64,000 nt of DNA. It comes from Casimicrobium huifangae (GTDB lineage Bacteria > Pseudomonadota > Gammaproteobacteria > Burkholderiales > Casimicrobiaceae). Where the stretch lies: NCBI RefSeq assembly GCF_009746125.1, contig NZ_CP041352.1:1081847-1145846 (forward strand), read 5' to 3'. Below are positions 36,660 to 45,953 of this stretch, one piece after another (positions within the stretch are counted from its first letter, which is position 1; each line of letters starts with the position of its first letter). The notes beneath the pieces were generated by a model, which was given only the letters and a program-made list of their open reading frames with translations, was not told the DNA's origin and ran no database searches. The position numbers were made by a program, and so were the translations under genes.

Positions 36660-38609
36660 ATGTTTGATTTCGTTCACAAAAACAAACGCCTCGTCCAGTT
36701 TGTCCTGGCATTGCTGGTGTTGCCGTTCGCCTTTGTTGGTGTCGACAGCTACGTGCGCAATATCGGCAGCGACAAGGATGTCGCTACGGTTGGTGGCCAG
36801 GGTGTCTCGCCGCAGGAGTTCGAGAACGCGCTGCGTGCGCAACAGGATCAGATGCGCCGGGTGCTGGGCAAGAGCTTTGATCCGGCCATGTTCGATAACC
36901 CGGAAGTGCGTCAACAGGTGCTCGATGGCGTAGTGAACCAGCGCCTGCTGCAAGTGGTTGGTCAGGACCTCAAACTGACCGCGCCCGACGCGCAGCTGCG
37001 CAAGACCATTCTCGAAGTGCCTGATTTTCAGGACGGGGGCAAATTCTCTGAAGCGCGCTACGACGAATTGCTGCGTGCGAACGGCTTCACCCGTTTGAGC
37101 TACGAATCACGCCTCCGTGGTGATTTGGCGCAGCAGCCGCTACAGGACGTACTGACGCGCACCAACTTCTCTAGCGCCGCCCAGGCTGCGCTCTATCAAA
37201 AGCTCACAGAGCAGGGACGCGAAATCCAGGTGGCGACGCTGGAGCCCGCCGCCTTCATCGCGCAGGCCAAGGTTGATGACGCTCTGATCAAGGCCGAGTA
37301 TGACAAAAGCCCGGACTCCTATCGGGCGCCGGAACAAGTCAAGATTGAGTACCTCCAGCTGAACCAGGCCGCTTTTCAGAGTGTGGCTACGGTCTCGGCC
37401 GATGAGTTGAAGGCGGAATATGAAAAGCGAATCAAGGAGTTTTCAGCGCCCGAAGAGCGGCGTGCAAGCCATATCCTGCTGAGCGTCGACAAGGACGAAA
37501 AGGGCCAGCCAAAGGCCGCCGCGAAAGACGCGGTACGCGCGGAAGCCGAGGCATTGACGAAGCAGGCCGCTACCTCCGCGGAGAAATTCGCCGAGTTGGC
37601 GAAGCAGAAGTCGAAGGACCCGGGTTCTGCTGCGCAGGGCGGTGATCTGGGATTTTTTGGCCGTGGCCAGATGGTGAAGCCTTTCGAAGAGGCCGTGTTT
37701 GCCATGAAAGCGGGCGAAGTCCGCGGTCCGATCGAGTCTGATTTCGGCTTCCACATTATTCGCCTCGTCGAAGTCAAGCCGGAGCGGACGCGCCCTCTCG
37801 ATGAAGTTCGCGCGCAACTCGAAGGCGAAATCAAGCAGCAGAAGGCGTCGAAGCTCTTCGCCGAAAACGCTGAAAAGTTCCAGAACCGCGTTTATGAGCA
37901 AGGCGACAGCTATACCAAACTGGCGGAGGAGCTCAAGCTTGAGGTGAAAAAGACAGACTGGCTGACGCGCGCGCAAGTGCAGGCGATCGCCGCAGGCAAC
38001 CAGAAGTTTGTGCAAACCGTGTTTGCGCCGGCCAACGTCGCAGCCAAGAAGAACTCGGAAGCCATCGATCTCGGCAACAACAGCCTGATTTCCGCGCGCG
38101 TGGTTGACTATAAACCGTCGGCAGTACGGCCGTTCGATGACGTGAAGGCGCAAATCGCCCAGCAACTGCAGCGCAAGCTCGCCACGGAGCTCGCTGCCAA
38201 AGCGGGAGCTGAGAAAGTCGTTGCCCTCGCCGCCGGCAAGGATGCCGGGCTCACGTTCGGTGCCGCGCAAAAGCTCGTACGCCAGGCGCCGCTGCCTAGC
38301 GTCAACGCTGCGCTTGCCAAGCAAATTTTCGCCGCTGACCTCGCCAAAGGCGGCGCTGTGGTGGGTGGCACCAATGACGCTGGCGGTTACACGGTAGTGA
38401 AAGTGCTGAAGGTTGTCGAACCCGAGGCGCCGACGCCAGACAAGCTGAAAGCACTGAGCCAGCGTCTGGCGTCCCAGGTTGGTGGTGACCTGTCAACCGC
38501 GTACCTTGGGGCGCTGAAAGATCGCATCAAGGTTGAAGTAAAGAAAGGCGCTGTGGCCGACAAAGCCGACAAGGACGCCAAACCGGAAAAAGCCGGCGAC
38601 CAGAAGTAG
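36660..38609 (+). CDS. ppiD: Membrane-anchored periplasmic folding factor PpiD
   Basis: A 649-residue SurA-like chaperone with one N-terminal membrane helix (about 11-30, VQFVLALLVLPFAFVGVDS) and a large periplasmic part. The parvulin-type prolyl isomerase domain is at about 263-372 (RRASHILLSVD, DLGFFGRGQMVKPFEEAVF, ESDFGFHIIRLVEVK), keeping the usual His, Met/Phe and His core residues. PpiD acts on newly translocated proteins at the Sec translocon. The last 20 residues are Lys/Asp-rich. It follows the tRNA pair in the order known from other betaproteobacteria. Confidence 0.93.
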   Translation: MFDFVHKNKRLVQFVLALLVLPFAFVGVDSYVRNIGSDKDVATVGGQGVSPQEFENALRAQQDQMRRVLGKSFDPAMFDNPEVRQQVLDGVVNQRLLQVVGQDLKLTAPDAQLRKTILEVPDFQDGGKFSEARYDELLRANGFTRLSYESRLRGDLAQQPLQDVLTRTNFSSAAQAALYQKLTEQGREIQVATLEPAAFIAQAKVDDALIKAEYDKSPDSYRAPEQVKIEYLQLNQAAFQSVATVSADELKAEYEKRIKEFSAPEERRASHILLSVDKDEKGQPKAAAKDAVRAEAEALTKQAATSAEKFAELAKQKSKDPGSAAQGGDLGFFGRGQMVKPFEEAVFAMKAGEVRGPIESDFGFHIIRLVEVKPERTRPLDEVRAQLEGEIKQQKASKLFAENAEKFQNRVYEQGDSYTKLAEELKLEVKKTDWLTRAQVQAIAAGNQKFVQTVFAPANVAAKKNSEAIDLGNNSLISARVVDYKPSAVRPFDDVKAQIAQQLQRKLATELAAKAGAEKVVALAAGKDAGLTFGAAQKLVRQAPLPSVNAALAKQIFAADLAKGGAVVGGTNDAGGYTVVKVLKVVEPEAPTPDKLKALSQRLASQVGGDLSTAYLGALKDRIKVEVKKGAVADKADKDAKPEKAGDQK

Positions 38610-38642
38610 TATGGCTGCTTCCGGGGCTGCCGAAGTAGCTGA

Positions 38643-40130
<1,488 letters not shown>

Positions 40131-40139
40131 AGTAGAAAC

Positions 40140-40715
40140 ATGAAATTCCTGGCTTCCCTCCTCGCCGTATCTGCGCTCGTGCTCGCCAATTCGGGCGCGC
40201 ACGCTGACGAGTTGACCGCAACCAAGCGCGCGCAAATCAAGACACTGCTCGAACTGACCGGCGTGAAGGCCATTCCCGAGCAAATCGCCAACAACACGAT
40301 TCAAAGCTGGGTCCCCGGCGTACGGCAACTGGACCCGAAGTTCCCCGATAAGGGCTTCACCATTGCCCGCGACGCGTTCGTCTCGGCACTGAATGCCAAG
40401 GCTGATGCTGCTGGCGGTCTTGTCGATCAGGTGACGATCGTTTATCACAACGCCTTCAGCGCTACTGAAGTGGCTGATCTGGTCAAGTTCTACCAGAGTC
40501 CACTCGGCAAGAAGATGCTGGGCAGTCAGGCGAAAGTTAACGCTGAGACGTTTCAAACTGCGATGAAGTGGGCGGACTCGCTGTCCGCTGACGTCGAGCA
40601 GCGCATTGATGCCGCCCTGAAGAAAGAGGGCTTGAAGCTTCCGGAGCCGCCCAAGGCGCCGCCGGCTGCGGCGCCAGCGGCCGGGGCAGGACAACCGCCC
40701 GCGAAAAAGCAGTAA
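40140..40715 (+). CDS. DUF2059 exported protein
   Basis: A 191-residue protein with a signal peptide (about 1-21, cleavage near AHA-DE). The mature part matches DUF2059: KRAQIKTLLELTGVKAIPEQIANN at the start, and a Tyr-x-x-Phe-Ser-x-x-E motif in VYHNAFSATEVADLVKFYQSPLGKKML. Function is unknown. The C-terminus is Pro/Ala-rich. It lies only 9 nt after guaB with GTAGAAAC before the ATG, so it is cotranscribed with guaB. A periplasmic protein in a purine operon is odd. Confidence 0.82.
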   Translation: MKFLASLLAVSALVLANSGAHADELTATKRAQIKTLLELTGVKAIPEQIANNTIQSWVPGVRQLDPKFPDKGFTIARDAFVSALNAKADAAGGLVDQVTIVYHNAFSATEVADLVKFYQSPLGKKMLGSQAKVNAETFQTAMKWADSLSADVEQRIDAALKKEGLKLPEPPKAPPAAAPAAGAGQPPAKKQ

Positions 40716-40723
40716 CGTGCGTT

Positions 40724-40752
40724 GAAGGGGCCCTGCGGCCCCTTCGCATTTT
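40724..40752 (+). terminator. Rho-independent terminator after the DUF2059 gene
   Basis: A perfect 9-bp stem GAAGGGGCC/GGCCCCTTC with a CTGC loop is followed by GCATTTT. It would end or attenuate the guaB transcript before guaA. Confidence 0.75.
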
Positions 40753-40799
40753 CAGCCTAGCAAATCGTCGACCGACTTACCAACGTTCTCCCTAAATCC

Positions 40800-42380
40800 A
40801 TGGCACGCGGCATTCTCATTCTCGATTTTGGCTCCCAGGTTACCCAGCTCATCGCTCGACGCGTTCGTGAAATGGGCGTGTACTGCGAGCTGCATCCGAA
40901 CGACGTATCCGACGAATTCATTCGTGAATACAACCCCGAGGGCATCATCCTGTCGGGCAGTCACGCCAGTACCTACGAGGCGCACGATCTGCGCGCGCCC
41001 GCCGCCGTGTTCAAGCAAGGCGTTCCGGTGCTTGGCATCTGCTACGGCATGTTCACGATGACGGTACAGCTGGGCGGCAGCGTCGAGGCCAGCGATCATC
41101 GTGAATTCGGTCATGCCGAAGTTCGCGCACGTGGCCACACCAAATTGTTTGACGGCATTGAGGACACGCGCACGCCGGAGGGCCACGGCATGCTGCACGT
41201 GTGGATGAGTCACGGCGACAAAGTGACTGAAATGCCGCCGGGATTCAAGCTGATGGCGTCAACGCCAAGCTGCCCGATTGCCGGCATGGCCGACGAGGAA
41301 CGCGGCTTCTATGCGGTGCAATTCCATCCCGAGGTGACGCATACGAAGCAGGGTACCGCCATGCTGCGACGCTTTGTCCTCGACATCTGCAAGGCCAAGC
41401 CGACGTGGACGATGCCTAACTACATCGAAACTGCCGTCGCACGCATCCGCGAACAGGTGGGCAATGAGGAGGTCATTCTTGGCCTTTCAGGCGGCGTCGA
41501 TTCCAGCGTTGCGGCTGCGCTCATTCACCGCGCGATTGGCCCGCAACTCACCTGCGTGTTCGTTGACCACGGCCTGCTTCGTCTCAACGAAGGCCAGATG
41601 GTGATGGATATGTTCGCGCGCAACCTCGGCGTCAAGGTAATCGCCGTCGATGCCAGCGAGAAATTCCTGGGTGATCTCAAGGGGGTTGCCGACCCCGAAC
41701 AAAAGCGCAAGATCATTGGCCGGGAGTTTGTCGAGGTCTTCCAGGCAGAGGCGAAGAAGCTGCCCGCCGCCAAGTGGCTGGCACAGGGCACGATCTACCC
41801 CGACGTGATCGAGAGCGCGGGCGCCAAAACCAAGAAGGCGCACACCATCAAGTCACACCACAACGTCGGTGGCCTGCCGGAAACGCTCAATCTCAAACTG
41901 CTCGAACCGCTGCGCGAACTGTTCAAGGACGAAGTGCGTGAGCTTGGCGTTGCGTTGGGCTTGCCGCGCGAGATGGTCTACCGCCACCCGTTCCCTGGTC
42001 CCGGCCTCGGCGTGAGAATTCTCGGTGAGGTGACAAGACCGGCGGCCGACTTGCTGCGCCGCGCCGATGCCATCTTCATCGAGGAGCTGCGTGCTGCGAA
42101 GGATGCTGACGGCACCAGTTGGTACGATCTCACGGCGCAGGCCTTCGCAGTTTTTCTGCCGGTCAAGAGCGTCGGCGTGATGGGTGATGGCCGCACCTAC
42201 GAGAACGTCGTCGCGCTGCGCGCCGTGCAGACCACCGACTTCATGACCGCACACTGGGCCGAGTTACCGCACTCGCTGCTGGCAAAAGTGTCGAATCGCA
42301 TCATCAACGAAGTGCGCGGATTCAATCGCGTCGTCTACGACATTTCCGGTAAGCCTCCGGCGACGATTGAGTGGGAGTGA
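40800..42380 (+). CDS. guaA: GMP synthase (glutamine-hydrolysing)
   Basis: A 526-residue enzyme converting XMP to GMP. The N-terminal glutaminase has nucleophile C81 in VLGICYGMF and the triad His/Glu in QFHPEVTHT. The PP-loop of the ATP pyrophosphatase is [13 protein letters not shown] near residue 222. The C-terminal dimerisation domain contains [16 protein letters not shown] and ends in PPATIEWE as in all GuaA. One oddity is SGSHAS where SGGPAS is usual. Confidence 0.97.
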   Translation: MARGILILDFGSQVTQLIARRVREMGVYCELHPNDVSDEFIREYNPEGIILSGSHASTYEAHDLRAPAAVFKQGVPVLGICYGMFTMTVQLGGSVEASDHREFGHAEVRARGHTKLFDGIEDTRTPEGHGMLHVWMSHGDKVTEMPPGFKLMASTPSCPIAGMADEERGFYAVQFHPEVTHTKQGTAMLRRFVLDICKAKPTWTMPNYIETAVARIREQVGNEEVILGLSGGVDSSVAAALIHRAIGPQLTCVFVDHGLLRLNEGQMVMDMFARNLGVKVIAVDASEKFLGDLKGVADPEQKRKIIGREFVEVFQAEAKKLPAAKWLAQGTIYPDVIESAGAKTKKAHTIKSHHNVGGLPETLNLKLLEPLRELFKDEVRELGVALGLPREMVYRHPFPGPGLGVRILGEVTRPAADLLRRADAIFIEELRAAKDADGTSWYDLTAQAFAVFLPVKSVGVMGDGRTYENVVALRAVQTTDFMTAHWAELPHSLLAKVSNRIINEVRGFNRVVYDISGKPPATIEWE

Positions 42381-42534
42381 CGGTCAGTTGGGTGAACCTG
42401 TACCTCTGGCCGGGTGAATGCGGAGCGGCCTCAGCCTATGATCAATTTCTGCTGCAATCGCGGCGCCGCCGGTCAATGCGTGCGGCGGCCTTCAATTCGG
42501 CGGAATGAATTCTTGAATTTCTGGAGGTTTGAGT

Positions 42535-42816
42535 ATGCATAGGCTTTTTGCTTTTTCCGGCGCCGTTCTGGTGTGTTGTTCTGCATCGGCGGCAATCACG
42601 GTTGACTACGAAAACAAAGACTCAAAAGAGTACAAGTGGGACGCCGTGTGCAGCGGCTCAAAGACCAGTGGTGTCACATTCAGAGGAGGCACTACGTCGG
42701 CATCATCGATTCAAGGCTCGGCACCATGCACTGTCAAAACCAACGGCGGGGACGTTGTACTTAAGGGCGGCGAGAAGATTCTGATCAAAGACGGGAAGAT
42801 CACGATCAAGAAATAG
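42535..42816 (+). CDS. Small secreted protein of unknown function
   Basis: A 93-residue protein not recognised by family. It has a signal peptide (1-20, ending CCSASAA). The mature part of about 73 residues has two cysteines (C39, C65), which could form a disulfide, and a strand-rich pattern ending in VVLKGGEKILIKDGKITIKK. GGAGG 7 nt upstream supports the ATG at 42535. It lies in a lower-GC patch after guaA and beside a decayed IS, so it may be acquired DNA. Confidence 0.6.
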   Translation: MHRLFAFSGAVLVCCSASAAITVDYENKDSKEYKWDAVCSGSKTSGVTFRGGTTSASSIQGSAPCTVKTNGGDVVLKGGEKILIKDGKITIKK

Positions 42817-43026
42817 CCGGACCGACGCAGCGTGACGATGCGGGACGACTCTTGCCAGTCGAAGTTACTGGCTACACATGCTGCGCGTCGCCATGGGCGA
42901 TTTTGCCGTGGCTCACACCAGCAGGGATTCATCGACTCTGCGCTACCCCCGAAAGTTGGCAACGAGCTGAACTAGAGTCCGATTCACCAGAGAGAAGGGG
43001 AACGGACAATGAACTAGAAGCCCTGC

Positions 43027-43261
43027 AAGGATGAGCAAATCACTGGGCTTACGCGGAAGCGGACGTGGAGCTGGCGGTAAGGAACTGCGCCGCAAGCACG
43101 GATTCGGCGAGGCGAGCTACTACCGATAGACGGCGAATTTTGGCTGCGCGAACGTCTCGGAAGTGCAGCGCGTCTTGCAAGCTTGGGCTGCAGAGTGCGC
43201 CATCAAGCATCGTCTCATCGAGCCCGTCAAATCGACGCAGAATGCCTCTATCGAAATTTGA
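43027..43261 (+). pseudogene. Decayed IS3-family transposase (OrfA and OrfB fragments)
   Basis: Translating all frames reveals pieces of an IS3-family element. KDEQITG (from 43027) then, after a +1 shift, GGKELRRKHGFGEASYY (ending at a stop at 43127) matches the OrfA helix-turn-helix region KELCRKHGFSEASYY. At 43184-43261, WAAECAIKHRLIEPVKSTQN followed by ASIEI and a stop matches the OrfB catalytic region H-x-L-I-Q-P-G-K-P-x-Q-N-A-x-I-E. The middle is deleted and no full inverted ends were found. It is not functional. Confidence 0.75.
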
Positions 43262-43446
43262 AGATAGAACTGCAGGAGTAGCGGCCCGTCAAAGCGGCTC
43301 GATCCCCACACTAGAAAAGCGCTCGTTTTCTCACGTTAGAAGCGACGGCAAAGCTCAATGGACCAGACTGACTAAGCTAGTGTTCATGGGAGTTTCAAGG
43401 CAAAAGACATCATCGAGTGGGAGTAGCGACGAGTCTGGATTGCGTA

Positions 43447-43482
43447 TTGACGCCCGGCTGATTACTGTATAAAAATACAGTT
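43447..43482 (+). promoter_or_regulatory. SOS promoter: LexA box overlapping -35/-10
   Basis: TACTGTATAAAAATACAGTT (43463-43482) is CTGT-N8-ACAG and nearly identical to the E. coli LexA consensus. A TTGACG hexamer (43447-43452) precedes TATAAA (43468-43473), which lies inside the box, so LexA bound here would block the promoter. The gene for the 2H phosphoesterase starts 44 nt downstream of the box. LexA control is inferred from the motif. Confidence 0.8.
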
Positions 43483-43526
43483 ATTGGATTCTCTTCGAGT
43501 CCATCACTATCCGGGTTGGCGGGCGT

Positions 43527-44129
43527 ATGCAGATATCAATTCCAGGCACTGGCGGTGACGACGGCATAGGTCAGACGGTAGTCCCGCGAAAGAATCGGCT
43601 GTTCTACGCCATTCGACCGGATGAACGAGCCGCGGAGTCGTCGATAGCGACAGCACTGTCGCTGAGGGAGCGGCATGGACTGCGAGGCAGGGTGTACCGC
43701 ACCGACCGGCTCCACTTGACCTTGTGCACGTTTTACGAAGGCAAGACCCTACCTGCAGGGCTGATCGAACTTGCGAAACGCGCCGGCGATGCAATACAGG
43801 CACGGCCATTCGTAATTTCTCTTGACACGGCATTGAGCTTTGCTAGCAAACCTGTTGACCGGCCGCTGGTGTTGTCAGGTGTACGCGGAACGGTGGAATT
43901 GATCGGTTTCAGGCAGACAATTTTGCGCGACGCGATACGTGAGCACTTCCTTGGCGCGCTGCTGCAAGACCAATTTGTACCGCACATGACTGTTCTGTAT
44001 GACGACCGGCTGGTGCGCCCGGAGTCAGTTGAACCGATAAGCTGGACTGCCACCGAACTGTTGTTGATTCACAGTCACGTTGGATTGACGCGACATGATG
44101 TGCTCGCCCGATGGCAGTTTGGCATGTAG
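43527..44129 (+). CDS. 2H phosphoesterase (2'-5' RNA ligase / LigT-like) under a LexA box
   Basis: A 200-residue protein of the 2H phosphoesterase superfamily, which includes LigT/ThpR RNA ligases and cyclic phosphodiesterases. The paired active-site motifs are H63-L-T65 in RLHLTLCTFY and H153-M-T155 in FVPHMTVLYD. NRLFYAIRPDE at about 23-33 is the typical first strand. The roughly 20 residues before it are not conserved. The substrate (2'-5' RNA, cyclic phosphate or nucleotide) is unknown. A near-consensus SOS box just upstream suggests induction by DNA damage, which is not a known feature of E. coli ThpR. Confidence 0.82.
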   Translation: MQISIPGTGGDDGIGQTVVPRKNRLFYAIRPDERAAESSIATALSLRERHGLRGRVYRTDRLHLTLCTFYEGKTLPAGLIELAKRAGDAIQARPFVISLDTALSFASKPVDRPLVLSGVRGTVELIGFRQTILRDAIREHFLGALLQDQFVPHMTVLYDDRLVRPESVEPISWTATELLLIHSHVGLTRHDVLARWQFGM

Positions 44130-44166
44130 TGAACTCAACAGGTGGCTACAGCTATTGTTCTGTCTT

Positions 44167-45567
44167 TTATCCGGCCCGCAACTTGGGCTGATAAGGTGGT
44201 TCCAACCGCAGCAGTACGTCGTAATAAGCACGCACGGATTCCACGTAGTCGACCGGCATGTTGCAGCGGCAGGGGCCCAGCTTGAACTGGGCGGCGACAT
44301 CGGGCTTGGCAAGCATCGGCAGGTGGCGGCGCACGTCGGGCCACATGTCCGGGTTCTTCTTTGCGCGCTGGGTCAGGATACGGGCGTTTTCGATGTGACC
44401 GAGGCCGATGTTGTAGGCCGCCAGCGCCAGCCAGGTTTTGTCCGGCTCCTGGATGCGCGCAGCAAGGCCGTCGCGCTTGAGTTCCGAGAGATAGCGGGCA
44501 CCACCGAGAATTGATGATCGCGGGTCGAGCCGGTCAACGTTGTAGCGCTTCGCGGTGTCCTCGGTGAACTGCATGATGCCACGGACACCGGTGGGCGACG
44601 TTGCATCCGCGTTCCAGTGTGATTCCTGATACGACACCGCAGCCAGTAACCGCCATTCGATGCCATACGTCTCCTGCGCCTGCTGGAACCACATGCGATA
44701 GCGTGGCAACACCGAGTTCACCCGTTCGCTGAAGATGTCGATGTCCATCGGCGACACCCGTTGCGGGAATCCAAAGTAGCGGTCAAGCACCCGCGCAATT
44801 TGCCCGTCACGCGTGATGCGTGTGAGAAATGCCTCGGCCTCGTCGCGCAGCTTCATGTCCTTGTGTGCAAACAGCCAGACGCGCGATAGCGCCGGCTGAA
44901 CAGTGAATGCGCGTTGCGCATCGTAGTGGAAATGCCGGCTCGCGTTGAAGGTGTCCTCCTCGACGATGGCGTACTGCACGTCATCATCACCAACGGCCGC
45001 GATCAGGGCCTCGTCGTCGTGGCGCTCGTCTTCGACAAAGGTGATGCCAGCGTTGCGGCGACGGATTTCCGCCATCTGCGGGTGCGAAAAAATCCGCGAG
45101 CTGACCACCACGCGTTTTGGCAGCAGTTCGGCAAACGACTTGGGGGTGAACTTCTGCGGCGAATTGAGCAGCACCCAACCGCTCTCCTGGTAGCGCGCCC
45201 TGGTCGCGACCTCGGTGGCGCTCATGCCATCGGCCGAAACTCCCATCGTTACCACGTCAATCTCGCCGCGCATGAGCGCCAGCCGTGCTGCGTCGGGCGT
45301 GGGGTAGGTCTTCAGCGCAATCGAGCGGTGTTGCGTTTGTGCAAATGCACTGATCAGGTCGTATTCGAGCCCGGCAGCCTCGCCATTCGGGTCAACGTAA
45401 TAGATCGTTGGATGCACCATCACACCAGCGCGCAGGGCATTGGGGTCGGCTGGCGTGCGCAGGCTGCCGCTCAGCGGCCGCGTCTCGGCCCAGTTCACCA
45501 GCTTGAACGGCAGCACCAGCGCAGCAGCAGCAGCCAGGACGGCCAGAATGATGCGGAAAAAGGACAT
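44167..45567 (-). CDS. mltF: Membrane-bound lytic murein transglycosylase F-like
   Basis: A 466-residue exported enzyme. An N-terminal signal or anchor (2-22) is followed by a solute-binding-protein-like domain (about 45-265: LRAGVMVHPTIYYVDPNGEAAGLEYDLI in two parts, GEIDVVTMGVSADG) and a transglycosylase SLT domain (about 295-430) with catalytic Glu in AAVSYQESHWN, then PTGVRGIMQFTEDTAKRY and ALAAYNIGLGHIENAR. MltF cleaves peptidoglycan with 1,6-anhydro ends. The C-terminal loop reads LGPCRCNMPVDYVESV, where a Gly-rich turn without Cys is usual. ATG 45567 gives the signal peptide; longer frames are discarded. Confidence 0.88.
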   Translation of the reverse strand: MSFFRIILAVLAAAAALVLPFKLVNWAETRPLSGSLRTPADPNALRAGVMVHPTIYYVDPNGEAAGLEYDLISAFAQTQHRSIALKTYPTPDAARLALMRGEIDVVTMGVSADGMSATEVATRARYQESGWVLLNSPQKFTPKSFAELLPKRVVVSSRIFSHPQMAEIRRRNAGITFVEDERHDDEALIAAVGDDDVQYAIVEEDTFNASRHFHYDAQRAFTVQPALSRVWLFAHKDMKLRDEAEAFLTRITRDGQIARVLDRYFGFPQRVSPMDIDIFSERVNSVLPRYRMWFQQAQETYGIEWRLLAAVSYQESHWNADATSPTGVRGIMQFTEDTAKRYNVDRLDPRSSILGGARYLSELKRDGLAARIQEPDKTWLALAAYNIGLGHIENARILTQRAKKNPDMWPDVRRHLPMLAKPDVAAQFKLGPCRCNMPVDYVESVRAYYDVLLRLEPPYQPKLRAG

Positions 45568-45664
45568 GTCTCGTGTACGAACTTCCCGTTGCGCACTCGA
45601 CGCGTGGCCCGCGAGTATAGGGGCTGGCAATCGGTACGTGCGGCTTGCAAAATCTCCGGGCAAC

Positions 45665-45670
45665 TATAAT
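45665..45670 (+). promoter_or_regulatory. -10 element of the SRP RNA gene
   Basis: A perfect TATAAT lies immediately before the SRP RNA. Normal spacing would put the transcript start at about 45677, a few bases inside the pairing stem drawn for the RNA. TTGCAA at 45645-45650 is a candidate -35 but the spacing of 14 is short. Confidence 0.65.
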
Positions 45671-45671
45671 T

Positions 45672-45777
45672 GGAGGTGGTGGGTCGCCCCGCATGTTCAA
45701 GCCGTGAATCTGGTCAGGTCCGGAAGGAAGCAGCCACAGCGGTGTAGGCAGTGCCGGGGGAACGGCTCACCACCTCT
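45672..45777 (+). ncRNA. ffs: Signal recognition particle 4.5S RNA
   Basis: The core GGTCAGGTCCGGAAGGAAGC followed by AGCC is the invariant Ffh-binding domain of bacterial SRP RNA. The ends GGAGGTGGTG and CACCACCTC pair to close the long hairpin, and GTGCCGGGGGAAC matches the opposite strand of the stem. It lies directly upstream of dnaX, the usual place in betaproteobacteria. The exact 5' end is uncertain by a few bases. Confidence 0.95.
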
Positions 45778-45813
45778 TTCTCCGGCGTCCGCATACGGGC
45801 GGATTGCGGCGTT

Positions 45814-45874
45814 GAATTTTTGGCGGGCCACTCGCCTATCGCGTCAGATATGTCTCGTGTCCCGCCAAAAATTC
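45814..45874. repeat. 14-bp perfect inverted repeat between ffs and dnaX
   Basis: GAATTTTTGGCGGG (45814-45827) and CCCGCCAAAAATTC (45861-45874) are exact reverse complements with 33 bases between. There is no T-run after the second arm, so it is not a classic terminator. It may end or process the SRP RNA transcript, or be a dispersed repeat. Confidence 0.6.
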
Positions 45875-45953
45875 GCCTTGCACTCCATCCCGTCTGCGAA
45901 CGCTGACATTTGGTTCGATCAGCTCTCCCCGCACGTTTGGAGCCAGTAGCCAA

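Larger units (their letters stand above)
42817..43526. other. Gene-poor, lower-GC region with IS remnant and SOS box
   Basis: A 710-base stretch without an intact gene. It holds the IS3-family remnant (43027-43261) and a LexA-type box (43463-43482), both listed separately. The remaining sequence is unassigned. Apparent short frames in it overlap the transposase remnant in the wrong frame. Confidence 0.6.

Noticed and set aside
43065-43472. 135-codon open frame over the IS remnant
   Set aside because: The transposase similarity is in other frames; this frame reads Ser/Arg-rich nonsense and ends inside the SOS box.
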